Below, piece after piece: positions 22,104 to 34,163 of a DNA stretch of 64,000 nucleotides; position 1 is the first letter of the stretch; every line of letters starts with the position of its first letter. The translations under genes were made by a program, and so were the position numbers. Under the pieces are notes generated by a model. That model was not told the DNA's origin and did no database searches. It saw only the letters and a program-made list of their open reading frames with translations. This DNA is from Thalassia testudinum (taxonomy: Eukaryota; Streptophyta; Magnoliopsida; Alismatales; Hydrocharitaceae), in NCBI GenBank assembly GCA_037157565.1, contig JAZHRO010000013.1, positions 33,484,501 to 33,548,500 on the forward strand. Direction: 5' to 3'.

Positions 22104-22945
22104 TGTAACGACTCGAGCCTAAACCTGAGTCTAATCTAGATAAAGTGGCTTTGATAACTTGTTTTGTATGGATCCCATAAGCCTAAACAACAACCCAAAA
22201 TGCTTAAGTCTAAGTTATCAAGTAGTAGTTCTTAATTATTTATTAACATCGAAATTTTAAGTGAGAGAGGTTGTAGCACCCTCAAATATAGTCCCATATT
22301 GTAAATTAATGAAAGTGAATGGTGGGAGATAATGATTGAGAATTACTACTTGATAACTTGGGCTTAAGCATTTTTTGATTTAAGCATTTTCGGTGGTTGT
22401 TTGAGTTATGAGGCTCATACACAACAAGTTGTCAAGGTCAATTTTTCTTGATTAGACTTGAATTTGGGCTTAAATCGTTACAAATATAAAGAATTTAGAA
22501 GTATTACTTGATAACTTGGGGTTAAGCATTTCGGATGGTTGTTTGGTTTATGGAGCCTATACCCAACAAGTTATTATGACCAATTTTTTTCGATTAGACT
22601 TGGGTCTAAGCTTGAGTCGTTACAAATAGTATCAGAGTCATACTCTCTTTAGTAGGAGGTAAGGGTTGCCCTTAAGGTGACCAAAGAGTGCGTTCTAAGG
22701 CGGAGCCGTCACTCCTATTAGAAGTATCGAACCTTGACGAGAATGTCAGGATTTGAAGTCGAAGAGGTTGTAATACCCCCAAATATAGGCCCACATCATA
22801 GACTCATGAAAGTGAGTAAACTACTACTTGATAACTTGGGTTTAAGCATTTTGAGTGGTTGTTTTGGTTCATGGCACCCATGCCCAATGAGTTATCATGA
22901 CCAATTTTTCTCAATTAGAGTCGGATCTAAGCTCAAGTCGTTATA
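22104..22945. mobile_element. TRIM-like miniature LTR retrotransposon cluster
   Basis: A repeat of about 180-210 bp occurs on + at 22272-22482 (TGTAGCACCCTC to CGTTACA), about 22490-22624 (5' truncated, ends CGTTACA), and 22769-22945 (TGTAATACCCCC to CGTTATA). A degenerate minus copy is at 22104-22240. The middle copy is followed by ATAGTATCAGAGTCA (22626-22640), an iMet-type primer site. The next copy is preceded by a purine stretch. So 22490-22945 is an LTR - primer site - 144 bp - LTR unit with no coding capacity, the definition of a TRIM. Confidence 0.65.
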
Positions 22946-25506
22946 ATCTTCTTTCTATATTGATGTCCTGATTGTATGAATTCTAATATTTGAATTAGAG
23001 AAAATATCGACTCCTCTAGCTGTACCTAGCAGGATTCTGATGGGATCACTTCGATTATCGGTGAGGGCCCAACTTTTTCATCTCACTTTGCAGTCATCAC
23101 CCAGATCAACCCATCCCTATTACAATGAGAGCGTTTAGAAGTTTTCCTAGGTTATCTATATGGATTTCAGCTAACTCACTTGTGTGCTTACTAAACTCAT
23201 GAATTATTGCTTTGGGCAGAAGAGTGTGGTCAACTCGATTCATGTTTAAGGGTGAAAGCAACAAGAAAAAGGCATGACCACATTGTTGTATTCTTATATG
23301 TCAATGGGATGGCTTGTTTGGTCTCTTCAAACAAACGAGTAAATTATGAGGCTAGTTGCAATAGGCATTGTTGGGAAAAATGCAATTGTGCTGGTCTTTT
23401 ATCATACTGGTTTTATTTTTCTATCCATATTTTGATTCCTATGTAGCTTATTGGAATTTTTTCCTGATGACGTATGAATTACCTCCCTTTTTCTCCCTTT
23501 ACTTGTAGAATAAACATTTTATTACTCCACCTCAACAAATGAACACTACATCCGCTTTTGTCGACACTTCGAAAAGGATCTAGGGAATATGGAGATGGAG
23601 GTAACGATAAGTTTGTGAATTGATGTGTAGGATGAAAATTAACCCCACGAAATACGTTCAATTAGCTCGTGAATAGATCAGTCGAACAGGCTTGGACTTG
23701 GTCCATGTGGGAATGCGAAGAGATGTGGTCCATGAAGCGGTTATCAGTCAATGCCATAATCACCATTATTCCCCATTATCTCTAAATAATGGTCAATTAT
23801 CTATCAATAACTCCACATTATTATAGCAGTTACACACTTCTAAAATGTAACTGCTAGTGTTTATACTCTATAAATAACTTCTACCTCCACATGGAAGGGG
23901 TGGACATACCAAATGGGACACACCCAATGAGGTGCACCTGATGGGAGAACCCGAGGGCTCTACAACCTACTACTTTATGTAATATCCTCACATATAATGG
24001 ATATTGAGAATTAGATCCTCTACTTAAACATACATCTCTCGAGGTAGAATTGGGTCAACAATCTCTCGCGTTCATGTGTGGTTGATTATCCATTTCTATA
24101 TTTTTATGACTACGTTGCGTTCCTATGCATAGTTCTTTGATGTCTCTCAGACGGCAACCTCCAAGGCCTATTATGAACCACTTTCTTTCTTGCATGCACA
24201 CGTTTACGAGTGATTAACCATGTTAAATAAGTTTCCTCTTGAGCTTATCTCACATTGATATAGCAAGAGTAAGTCCATCTTTTTGTTTGTCTAAGGTACT
24301 TAATACAGGTATGCGTATTATAGAGGTTAAGAGATTTCTTCTTTATTCTGGGCTTATGGATATCAAAATAAATCCCTTAATCAAAATGTATATGTTATTA
24401 TTATTATTTTTTCAACAATTTGTGTGATTGTAGGATTTCTTAATTTTACTTTCTCTGGTAATGATAAAACCTCATTTTTTTCAAATCTACTTTAGATGTA
24501 TGTTTATAACTAATGAGTGTTACTACAAGTGGGTTGCAAGGTGAGAAAGTGAGGTCAGGGAGGGGAAAATAGTGTGAGGGAGGGTCTCTCTCTCATTTAA
24601 TAATAAGACAACTAAAACCTATAATTTTCGTTTTTGGTTGCCGAAAATCTAATTTTTGTGTAATGAAGTCCATTGAATCCGTCTCGTCGAAGAAAATACT
24701 ACGGTGGTCTTAGATTCTCAATTCAGACCTTAATTTATGTTTGCAAAATTTTTCACATTACAACACGATTTAAAATTTTTAAATTACGGTGAAACAATGT
24801 GAACTCTGAAAAAGGGTTTAACAATCTCCGATTTGCACGAAACTAGTGTTGTTGGTTTTGAATTTTTGCAAGAACTTCAAAAATAAATTTTAGTTGGAGA
24901 TAAGAGATGATTTTAAAATATGAGAATTTTCTTGCAAAATTTTAACAATGTATTTTAAAATTATTTGATTTGCGTAAAATAAGAGGGGTTGGATTCTTTA
25001 GGATAAATAGAACCTGACTTGAGTGTGAAAAAATTAGATTTAAAATATCACAGTTGAGGAGTTTAGAAAAAAGATTGTTGACGATAATTAACATCTGTAT
25101 TATATTGAATATATATATTTTTTTAGTGTAAATATTCTTCTTGAATGTAGACTATAATTAATAAAATAGGAGTTTAAATATGAAGAAAAATTTCTAAATA
25201 AAATCATATAAATATTATACATGATAAATCTTAAAAAAAATAATCTTCTTTGCATAAAAAAATGAAATGTATGAGTTTATCTTCTTTGTCGTTGTGTGTG
25301 CATCGTCTCCTTTTTTTTTTTTTTGTCCCCCTTTAAAAAAAAAAATTACATCTCTTTTTTACTCCCACCCCCACACTAAATAGCAGGATGTTCCAAGATG
25401 TCCCCTTTTCCGCTTGCCCCATTTTACCCAAAACGCCCTCCACTCCTCGTCGAACTCCGCCCAAACCGCAAAACCCCACGCCCCCGCGATCTCCACATCC
25501 GCGAGC
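22946..25506. other. Unassigned AT-rich DNA upstream of the PPR gene
   Basis: No protein domain is recognised. At 23826-23852 a 10-bp perfect inverted repeat (AGCAGTTACA/TGTAACTGCT) precedes TATAAATA near 23870, which would suit an old LTR promoter. From about 24600 the sequence is AT-rich, with homopolymer runs at 25311-25345, and leads into the 5' region of the PPR gene. The gene promoter should lie here, but no TATA box can be assigned with confidence. Confidence 0.4.
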
Positions 25507-27600
25507 ATGAACAGCGGCTTCCATCGCGCCGCCACGCTCAACCTCTCCCGCTCCCTCACCTCCAAGTCTCCTCCACCACCACCATTAGACACCTCACCAA
25601 AGCTCACATCCCAACACCGCTGGGACGACCTTCTCCTCTCCTCCTCAGCCCCCATCAACGCCTCCAGGATCCTCCTACAGCTCAAGGACGACCCACCCTC
25701 CGCCCGCAGCTTCTTCCAATGGGCGACGTCCCGCAGCAACCTCCTCCGCACCCCCGAGCTTTACTCCATTGCCGCCCACGTCTTCTTCCGCGGGAAGCTC
25801 TACCCACAGGCCCTGGACGCCCTCCGCCGTCTGGTTTCCACCAAATGGGCGTTACCCAATTCGCGAAACGCCCTGGAGGCGCTGTGGGAGACGAGGGCCT
25901 CGTGCGGGAGCTGCGGGTTTGGCGTCTTCGACGCCCTCCTCGGGGTCCTCACCGACGCCGGCCGCGTTGGGGAGGCCGTGGAGTGCTTCCAGAGGATGAA
26001 CGCCGCGGGGATCTTCCCAAAGGTGCGATCTTGCAACAATTTGCTCCTTGAACTCTCCAGGGTTGGGGAAGTCTCTGTTGCACGGAAAGTGTTCGACGAA
26101 ATGCTCTGGCGTCGAATGTGGGTGACTGCGCGCACTTATAACCTGATGATCAGGTTGTTCTGCGAGGAGAGCGACTTGGAGTCTGCCACGTTGTTGTTTG
26201 CGCAGATGAAGGAGAGGGGTTGCTCGCCGGATGTTGTCACGTATAGCACACTGATGAGCGGGTACGGCAAAGGTGGCCGCTTGGAGGATGCGGTGCGTCT
26301 TTTGGAGCAGATGAGGGAGGAGGGATGCGTGCCGGATGTGATAGCGTACAACGTCCTCGTGAATTGCTTCTGCAAGTTCGAGGAGCTCTCAAGGGCGCTG
26401 GGATACTTCGTGGAGATGGAGAGGGATGGTGTGAGGCCCAATGTGGTGACTTTCAGCATGTTGATTGATGCATTCTGCAAGGAGGGAATGGTGTGGAATG
26501 CATTGAAGTTGTTTTTCAATATGAGGAGGAGAGGGCTCCGGCCAAACGTCTTTACGTACACTTCGTTGATAGACGGGAGCTGCAAGGCTGGGAGGATCAA
26601 GGAAGCGAAGTCTCTTGTAGCGTATATGCTGCAGGAAGGTGTGCAGCTGAATGTGGTTACTTACACGGTTTTGATTGACAGGCTATGCAAGGATGGGAAG
26701 GTGGAAGAGGCCGAGGAGATTTTTGGTACAATGTGCAGGGCTGGTGTCTTGCCGAACCAAGTAGTATATACAGCACTCATCAATGGTCATTTTATGAGTC
26801 GGAATAAGGAAAGGGCAATGAGTCTGTTTGATGAGATGAAGAAGAAAGGCATCGCGTGTGATTCTTCGGTTTATGGTGCCATTATTCAGGGACTTTGCAG
26901 TCAGGGTGAACTTTCAGAAGGAAAAGATTTTTATCTGAAATTGAAGGAATGTGGACTAAAACCAAATGCTGTTATTTATACAGCACTGGTCGATGCATGC
27001 TTTAAGGCAGGGAAATCTTCTGAAGCTCTGAACCTTTTTCACGAGATGATGGACTTGGGGATTTCTCCTAATGAAGTTACTTATTGTGCTTTAATTGATG
27101 GATTGTGCAAAAAGGGATCAATAATAGAAGCTACTCGCTATTTTGATAAATTGAGAGATTTGGGATTGCAACCTAATTTACTGGCCTATACTGCTCTGAT
27201 TGATGGTCTTTGTAAAGTTGGCAGCTTAAATGAAGCTAGAAAGCTCTTTGATGAAATTTTGGACATGGGTATGATCCCAGACAAAATTGCTTATACGTCC
27301 TTAATTGATGGGGAAGTGAAATTTGGAAAACTGCTACATGCTTTCAATCTGAAGCGCAAGATGGAGGAAAATGGGATTGAGCTGGATGCACATACATACA
27401 CGACATTGATATGGGGCCTTTGCAATGATAGTCAGCTTGTAGAAGCAAGGAATATGTTAAATGAGATGATACAACGTGGTGTTTCTCCAGATGAGGTTGT
27501 CTATAATTGTTTGATTAGCAAATTCCACAAATTAGGGAATCTGGAAGAGGCATTGGAGTTGCTGTGTGCGAAGCATAGAAGTTCAGGAACTGGAACGTAG
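25507..27600 (+). CDS. P-class pentatricopeptide repeat protein, At2g02150-like
   Basis: One uninterrupted reading frame of 697 residues, with no intron. I chose the ATG at 25507 (MNSGFHRAATLNLSRSL; A at -3). The open frame extends 31 codons further 5' to 25414, but that part has no ATG. The N-terminus is rich in Ser, Arg and Leu with few acidic residues, like a mitochondrial presequence. From about residue 138 there are 16 tandem 35-residue P-type repeats to the C-terminus, with the signature T-Y-LI-G-CK-G, for example VVTYSTLMSGYGKGGRLEDA and EVTYCALIDGLCKKGSIIEA. No E or DYW editing domain follows. Such proteins bind organellar RNA in a sequence-specific way and control its processing or translation. 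Order and wording of repeats resemble At2g02150, from family knowledge only. GC content falls strongly from 5' to 3'. Confidence 0.93.
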   Translation: MNSGFHRAATLNLSRSLTSKSPPPPPLDTSPKLTSQHRWDDLLLSSSAPINASRILLQLKDDPPSARSFFQWATSRSNLLRTPELYSIAAHVFFRGKLYPQALDALRRLVSTKWALPNSRNALEALWETRASCGSCGFGVFDALLGVLTDAGRVGEAVECFQRMNAAGIFPKVRSCNNLLLELSRVGEVSVARKVFDEMLWRRMWVTARTYNLMIRLFCEESDLESATLLFAQMKERGCSPDVVTYSTLMSGYGKGGRLEDAVRLLEQMREEGCVPDVIAYNVLVNCFCKFEELSRALGYFVEMERDGVRPNVVTFSMLIDAFCKEGMVWNALKLFFNMRRRGLRPNVFTYTSLIDGSCKAGRIKEAKSLVAYMLQEGVQLNVVTYTVLIDRLCKDGKVEEAEEIFGTMCRAGVLPNQVVYTALINGHFMSRNKERAMSLFDEMKKKGIACDSSVYGAIIQGLCSQGELSEGKDFYLKLKECGLKPNAVIYTALVDACFKAGKSSEALNLFHEMMDLGISPNEVTYCALIDGLCKKGSIIEATRYFDKLRDLGLQPNLLAYTALIDGLCKVGSLNEARKLFDEILDMGMIPDKIAYTSLIDGEVKFGKLLHAFNLKRKMEENGIELDAHTYTTLIWGLCNDSQLVEARNMLNEMIQRGVSPDEVVYNCLISKFHKLGNLEEALELLCAKHRSSGTGT

Positions 27601-27955
27601 TCAGATGATTTTCCAGCTTCACAATAAGGAATCTTTGAAGCAATTGCTTCTATAGACAAGCACTGGGGACCGTAACATGATGTGCTTGCATGATGAGTGT
27701 GGGCTTTGCTCAAGCCATGTTCAACAGAATTAGCTTTGTCTGGCAGCTATGAGTGCAGCGGATCCCAGCATTTCAGATTATTTGGTGCAACACCTGTAAG
27801 GTAGGACTCTACCACATGCTATTTTTTTGAGTCCTTCAATTTGACTCTATATCTCTTTTCAAAAAAAAAAAAAAAGACTATATAATTACCAATTTACAAA
27901 ATTTTCTGGACACTGACACAAATACAGCTTCCAGTTACTTTGCTTGCATTCTTTT
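27601..27955 (+). other. PPR 3' flank / probable 3' UTR
   Basis: This is AT-rich sequence between the stop codon and the copia 1 insertion, with an A15 run at 27860-27874. A polyadenylation site must lie here or inside the copia LTR. Nothing else is recognised. Confidence 0.5.
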
Positions 27956-28247
27956 TGCTGGAAAATAGAAGAGTGGTTTCGTTGTTGTATTAAACAAGCC
28001 TTAACCCTCTTCATATAGGGAGAGGGTCATGGTATAGGTGTAAAAAAAAATAAACACATATCAAAAATAAGAAATGTTAACTATGGTAGGACAGCGAATC
28101 TTACCAAAAGTTCCGCTTTTTTGGAATGGAATGATTTTGGGTGGTTATCATTTGGATAACCGCCCTTTGGCTTTTCAAAAAAAAAAAAAAAACTAATCTT
28201 ACTAAAAATAAGAAATGCTAAACATGACAGGACAAGCAACCCTAACA
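27956..28247 (-). repeat. 3' LTR of copia 1
   Basis: The LTR runs from TGCTGGAAAATAG to CAACCCTAACA on the + strand. It is 110 bp longer than its partner because of a retroposed insert at about 28105-28195. Confidence 0.88.
28105..28195 (+). mobile_element. LINE 3'-end retroposon in copia 1 LTR
   Basis: About 85 bp ends in an A16 run and is flanked by AATCTTACCAAAA and AATCTTACTAAAA. Just before the tail, GGGTGGTTATC and GATAACCGCCC form a hairpin. The same GGGTGGTTATC string ends the LINE fragment at 51957-52395 (minus). It is best read as an extreme 5'-truncated LINE copy. Confidence 0.65.
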
Positions 28248-29106
28248 CTCCTCAAGTTGGGACGTAGATTTCTATAAGTCCCAACTTGTTACAAAGAAAG
28301 TCATGTTGCTTATTCTTTAATGTTTTGGTAAAGATGTCTGCTAATTGGAGCTTAGATGGAACATATGGAGTGCTAATTTTATCTTTAAGGACCGCATTCT
28401 GCACAACTTGACGGTTTACCTCAATATGTTTGGTCCTCTCATGGAAGACAAGATCAGAGGCAATGTAGGTGGCTAATTTGTTATCACATTAGAGCAAAAC
28501 TAGCATATCAACCTTCACACCCAAATCTTTCAGAAAGCCCACTATTCACATGATCTCGCAAGCTGCATGTGCCATGGCCTTGTGTTCTGCCTCTGCATTG
28601 GAGCGAGCAACCATATTTTATTTTTTGCTCTGCCATGACACCACATTGCCTTCAAGATAAATTGCAAACCCTAAGGTGGATCGTCAATCATTAATTAACC
28701 TAGCATAATTTGCATCTGAGTAAGCTTTTAAAAAAAAATTGCATCTAAGTAGGCTATGGCCTCTAGAGGTCAACGGATTGTGTAGTACAATCCCTGACTA
28801 GGGCTCCCCTTAAGGTACCTCAAGATGAGACAAACCTCTCGTTAATGACTGTATCTAGGAGCCTGCATCTACTGGATGGCTTGATTCACTGCAAAACTAA
28901 TGTTTGGTCGGGTAATGGTCAGATACAACAGCTGCCCCACTGTGTTATGGTATTTGGTAACATCCTCATATGAAGGCTCATCGTAAGTAGAGATGCGAGT
29001 GTACTGGGGCTCAATTGGGATGGTTGAGGGCTTAGCCCCAAAGAGTTTAGCCTCCTCAAGAATATGTAGGGTGTATTGCCTCTGGGATAAAGAAAGATCA
29101 GATCCC
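28248..29106 (-). pseudogene. Copia 1 RNase H and RT C-terminus
   Basis: The minus-strand translation gives LSLSQRQYTLHILEEAKLFGAKPS near the right end, then a copia RNase H. Its pieces include GNVVSWQSKK, SNAEAEHKAMAHAACEI and FHERTKHIEVN, ending near LQLADIFTKTL. Stops interrupt it. The domain would remove RNA from the RNA/DNA hybrid during reverse transcription. Its right edge is cut by the insertion at 29107. Confidence 0.85.
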
Positions 29107-31500
29107 TGTTGATATGCTCGAATCGCTATAGTTAAAATTACGTTGTTGTAGCGCGATTAAAGTGTCAAGTTTAAAATTTATATCGAAGTATTAGTAATTT
29201 GGTGAGTCCGAATCATTTTGTTGGGAGACTCTAAAGTAATTCCTAATTAGGTTATTGAGAGATAGTATGGGTGATTTGAAACAAAACTAACAATTAACTA
29301 GTAACTTAAACCTAACTAATCTAAAATAATTCCTAATTAAGTTGATTAAGACAATTCATGCAATTAGAAATAGAAATAAAAATTAGCTTATAACTTAGCA
29401 CCCATTCAACTTATAATTTGCACCAACAATAATACTAAATTAACCTAACCACTATTTAGAGAGAGGAAACTTAATACTCTAGGAACAAATAAACATAATT
29501 TTTTTATCTTACTATTATCACTACTTAACCAAAACTATAACTTAAACTATTAATAAATCCCACGTAGACTAAATTATGCAATTACATAAAACGTGAATCT
29601 AGATTCCTATTAAATAAGAACAATAATTAAGTATACACCTATTTTACAATTTATAAACATGTTAAAGACGAAGTGTGCAAGGTTTATAAACTTAGAAATC
29701 TTAAAAGCAAAATCGCATTGAAAGTTGAAAATAATACATTCACACCTAATTTTCTAAAACAAATTTAAGTTACTTAACAAGGAAACAAGATATCGATACA
29801 AAGTTGTACGTTGCACAAATGGTACATTTACGTTAAAATAGTACAAAATAAGAAAACATTAGATGTAAAAGAGAGAGGAAAAGAATAAGCTTATGTAAGG
29901 TTGAAGAAGAGGGAACGGTTGCGGAAGAGCTTTACGCAGGAGATGAAGGAGATGGCTATTGGTGCGATGGTGCAGTGACTCCTGGTGGTTGTCGTTGTTG
30001 CCAAGGGACTGCTTGGTTGTTGATGGGTGCTGCCGATAGTTATTATGATGGACGTGGAGAGGAAGGAGGTGCTGTTAGTCGAAGATGGTAGTGGTGGCTG
30101 TAGATGGTGGAGTCAGTGGCTGTGGCTGATGGCGTGTGGAGGGGGGATGTTGGTTGTTAAGTGTGGTTGGCGGTGGTTGTAGAGGTGGGTAGTAGTGGTT
30201 GTAGCCGGTGAGAGAAGAAGAAAAAGAAGAAACAGGGAAGAACAAGGGAATGGAAGAGGAGTGTGGAAGGAGGAGGCAAGGTCTAAATCAAAGGAGTATG
30301 GATCGCAATAAGGCAGATCGAGTTGACAAGGGTGTATAGGAGGTAGAGAGGAAGGACTGTGAGGTGGTTTTGGGCTCGAGGGTGGTGAGGGTCGGTTGTA
30401 TTTGGTGGCCGAAAGTGTTGGGTTCGAGGTGGTCGTTAATGGTGGTTGAAGGAGGAAGGGAGAGGAAGATGGAGGTGATGTTGGCGTAGCTTGGTGGAGC
30501 GGCCTAGTGGTGGAGAGCGTCAACAAGGCTGAAGAAGAGGAGAAGGGCCGGCGGCAAGTGGTTTTCGTGGTGGTGTAGCTAGTGGTGGTGTTGGGTGGCT
30601 GTAGATGGTGGTTGCTATTGGTGTTGTTGATAGTGGAAAAAAAAAGGAAAAAGCAGGAGAAGAGGAAGTGGGGAAGGAGGAAAGGAAAAGATAGGAGGGG
30701 AGGTCGGTGGTGATGTTGTTGCTAATGTTGCTGTAGCTGTAGTGGGATAAGGTTGTGGGTGGCGTGTTAGTTCATACAGAGGGAAGGAGAAGAGGAAATA
30801 GTGAAAAGGAGAGGATAAAGGAGGAATTTGAGAGGGAAAGGGAGAGGGAGTTAGGTACTGTGAGAGAGATAGAGGAGGTGGCGCTGAGGGTGTAGCCTCA
30901 GTAGCGTGGAGTTGTGGCCGGTGAGGGAGGAGGATTGGAGTGAGGAGTAGAGGAAGGAGACGAGGGATCGGGAGGGGGGTGAGTTGCTGCCTGGTTTTTT
31001 TGGTGGGAGAGGGAGACGGAGAAAAAGAGAGGAAGAGAGACGGTTACGAGAGAAAATGGGAGGGGAAGTGAGTATGTGAGAGGGAAAGTTGAGAGTGGGT
31101 TATGTGGTAGACGTTGTAAAATGGTTACGTAGATGTGGATGTGTGCGTGGGATTTGTATTTCTTTGTTTTTATTTTTTTCTTTGAACGAGAAGAGAGGGG
31201 ATTGATGAGGACGAGGGAAGAAAAAAAAAAGAGGTTACGGATTTGATTTCTCCTCTCCACGCAATTATAATAATATGATTTCTTTAAACCTACATTACCT
31301 GCATACATAGAATAAATATGTAAACATGCTCAATTTAATGCTATTTAGATTTATTGTATGCGGAAGTGTTAATTAAGTTATTAGCTCTATTATTACGTTA
31401 ATTACTTCTATTAAGCCCTTTTCAAAGAAAAAAAAATTCTATTAAGCTCCGAAACTATATTAAAATTAACTAATTATCACATGCGAATGTAGTTTCATCA
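29107..31500. mobile_element. Unclassified 2.4-kb insertion in copia 1 RT (LTR-like ends)
   Basis: The copia frame is broken between FLGI-V (right) and GSDLSLSQRQY (left). The inserted sequence runs TGTTGATATGC to GTTTCATCA, so it has TG...CA ends. It has AT-rich ends and a GA/GT-rich centre (29900-31200), with no protein domain. I do not see a matching five-base duplication (ATCCC against CCTGT). It could be a solo LTR that lost its TSD, or another class. Confidence 0.5.
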
Positions 31501-33760
31501 CCTGTCTAACAAAGACCGTAGATCACCTAGATCCCAGGAAACAACAAAGATCACCTAGATCTTTGGTGACAAAAGTGGACTCCTCATCATCCTTAGTCAA
31601 AACCATATCATTTACATACATTGCCAAAATGACTACCTGGTAGGTATCACCACAAGTGGCCTTCTTGATGAAAACGAAATGATCCGAGGAAGAGTGTTGG
31701 AACCCAATCCACTGAACCTCTAAACTGAGTCTCTCAAATCAGGCTCTTGGACTCTACTTCAGGCCATAAATTGCCTTTCCCATGTGGCAAACCTACTCTC
31801 CCTAAGTACGATAGCCTGATGCCTGTCTCATACATACCTCTTTTGCCATATTACCATATAGGAAGGCATTTTTATATCTAGCTAGTGTAATGACCATCCC
31901 CTGTGCACTGCAACAGAGATGACAATTTGAATAGACGAAATGCGACAAACAAGAGAAAAAGTCTCAAGATAATCTATCCCATATGCCTGTATGAAGCCTT
32001 TGGCCACCTATATGGCTTTGTATTTGTCGATTGTCTTGTTAGCCCTTTACTTGATGGTGTAAACCCATCGATAGTCTATAACTATGGCACCAGGAGGATA
32101 TGACAAAAGGTTCCATGTTTCTTTGGACTGAAGGGCCTGCATCTCACCCATGGCTGCACACCATCGAGGATCTTGGGATGCCTCACTGAAACCTCGAGGG
32201 ATGACAATAGTGGTGACGACAGAGGCAAATTGTCTAGCTTCCTATTCTAAGTGTGAGATCCTAGTATAATGAAACATCGGGTGCAATGTAGAAGACCGAG
32301 TAGACCTTTTTAATGCTAGTGATTTATCATCTGTCTCTATCAGATCTGAGGAGGAGGTAGAAGTAGGTGCCATGTCCTATGCAGAGTCAGAGGATGTTAA
32401 TGATCTCCTATGATAGATTTGTTTCCTGTAGAGCAGCCTCTATTGATGTACCTTCCTTTGAGACATAGGGTATCTTCTTAAAGAAGGTCACGTCTGCTAT
32501 GTGAATGCATCTCTTGTGAATTGGATTGTAGCACCTGTATCCCTCCTGAGTCCTGAAATATCCAAGGAACACGCACTTCATAGTATGAGGAGCAAACTTA
32601 TCCTGATCACCAAAGGCCTAGACGAAGCATGTGCAACAAAAAATCCATAGAGGTAGGGTGAAGATCCGATCACGATTTGGATAGAGAACTTGGTATGAGA
32701 TCCGTCCTCCAAGCACGGAAGAGGGTACCTAATTGATCAGGTACGCAACAGTAAGGATGGCATCTCCCCAGAATTGCCTCGGGATCTTCATATGAAATAT
32801 CAAGGTGCGAGCAATGTCCAGGAGATGTCTCAACTTGCGTTCTGCTACACCATTCTGTTGAGATGTGTAAGTGCAAGATGTCTGATGTATGACCTCACGA
32901 CTGCTAAAGAACTCCTATAGCTCCTTTTGTATGAACTCCAATGCGTTGTCACTGCAGAAAACTTTTCTGTAGTGGTATACTAGGTTTGCACCTCTAAGAG
33001 AAACCTTTGCACACTATGGGAAATCTCTGATTGAGTCTTCATCAAGAAGATCAAAGTGAGGCGACTACAATCATCCATAAACATTGCATAATACTTGTGT
33101 CCTCCTGGAGTCATAACCTTGGATGGTCCCCACATGTCACAGTGTACTAGTGCAAACAAGGTAGCACTCACCCTGTCGCTCCGTCATGGGAAGCTGCTCT
33201 TGTGGTGTTTCCTAAGTTGACAATTCTCGTACTTAAGAGTCAAGGATTTTGGTAACTCATGATATATTTGTCGCATCTTTTTGATTGATGGATGATCAAG
33301 CCTCCTATGTCATAGATAGGGATCAATGGCAATGGATATAGCTCTAGCGAATAAGGCAGACGTGTCTAGGTAGTATAGGCTCTCTCTTTCCATGCTTCCA
33401 CCATGGATCTCCCCTGTCTACCTATCTTGGAAGTAGCAATGCTCCTCATCAAATATCACATGATATTCAAGATCTTTGCAAATACGATTGACTGATAATA
33501 GGTTTATTGGAAATTCAAGAGCACAATGAACATCTTCAATCTTCAACCTAAAGGTAGCCTGAGCACCTCCAATGGCTGTGATTGGGGAAGTGGCACCATT
33601 AGCAGTCCTTACCCTCTTAATCACACACTGGGATAATGGTTTCTCTAGGTGCTTTGCATTTCTAGTAAGATGAATAGATCCCTCAGAATTAATTACCCCA
33701 GCACCATCTAACTTCTTCTTTGACCCTTCTTAGGCTGCACAAGCAATCTCTTGTAAATCT
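31501..33760 (-). pseudogene. Copia 1 protease, integrase and RT N-terminus
   Basis: The minus strand encodes in order a protease part with TANGATSPITAIG and FPINLLSVNRICKDLEYHVIFDEEHCYFQD (33418-33624). The integrase reads HCDMWGPSKVMTPGGHKYYAMFMDDCSRLTLIFLMKTQSE (33000-33140). The RT begins with DPRWCAAMGEMQALQSKETWNL and AIVIDYRWVYTIK (about 32050-32170). Many stops are single transitions. Together these form the central part of a Ty1/copia polyprotein. Confidence 0.87.
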
Positions 33761-34149
33761 GAAACCGACCCTATTCTAGGGTCAAACATAAGCTCCACGT
33801 ATGGATAAGGCTTATCATACAGTAGAGAGGAAACACCTTCTTCAAGAGCAAGAAAAGACTCATTGCTAACGAAGTTATGTATGGGAGAAGGCTCACAACG
33901 CACAAAAAACTTGCAATGAGAGAAGATTCGGCATTGTTACACACTCCAAAGATCTGTTGCGCCAACTGTTTGCAGCAACACATAGGGGTAGGATAGTTGG
34001 CGATGCTAGGTGCATCACTTAGCCTATTGGCAGTGTTGGTGCTGTTGTGGTTCCCCATCTGGGGGCACGAATCGCCAAGATGTTGGTGATCTGGACATCT
34101 TCGTGCGGTGGAATATTTGGTGGGATATCGAAGCACTGACCTAAGACTG

Positions 34150-34163
34150 CTTCTCTGATATCG
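34150..34163 (-). other. Primer-binding site of copia 1
   Basis: The minus strand next to the 5' LTR reads CGATATCAGAGAAGC, a mutated form of the iMet primer site TGGTATCAGAGC. Its position fixes the element orientation. Confidence 0.65.

Noticed and set aside
25414..25506. 5' extension of the PPR protein by 31 residues
   Set aside because: The open frame begins with a TTG codon and has no ATG before 25507.
29900..31200. GGT/GAG-rich region as coding minisatellite
   Set aside because: Frames are broken and codon-independent; part of the unclassified insert in copia 1.
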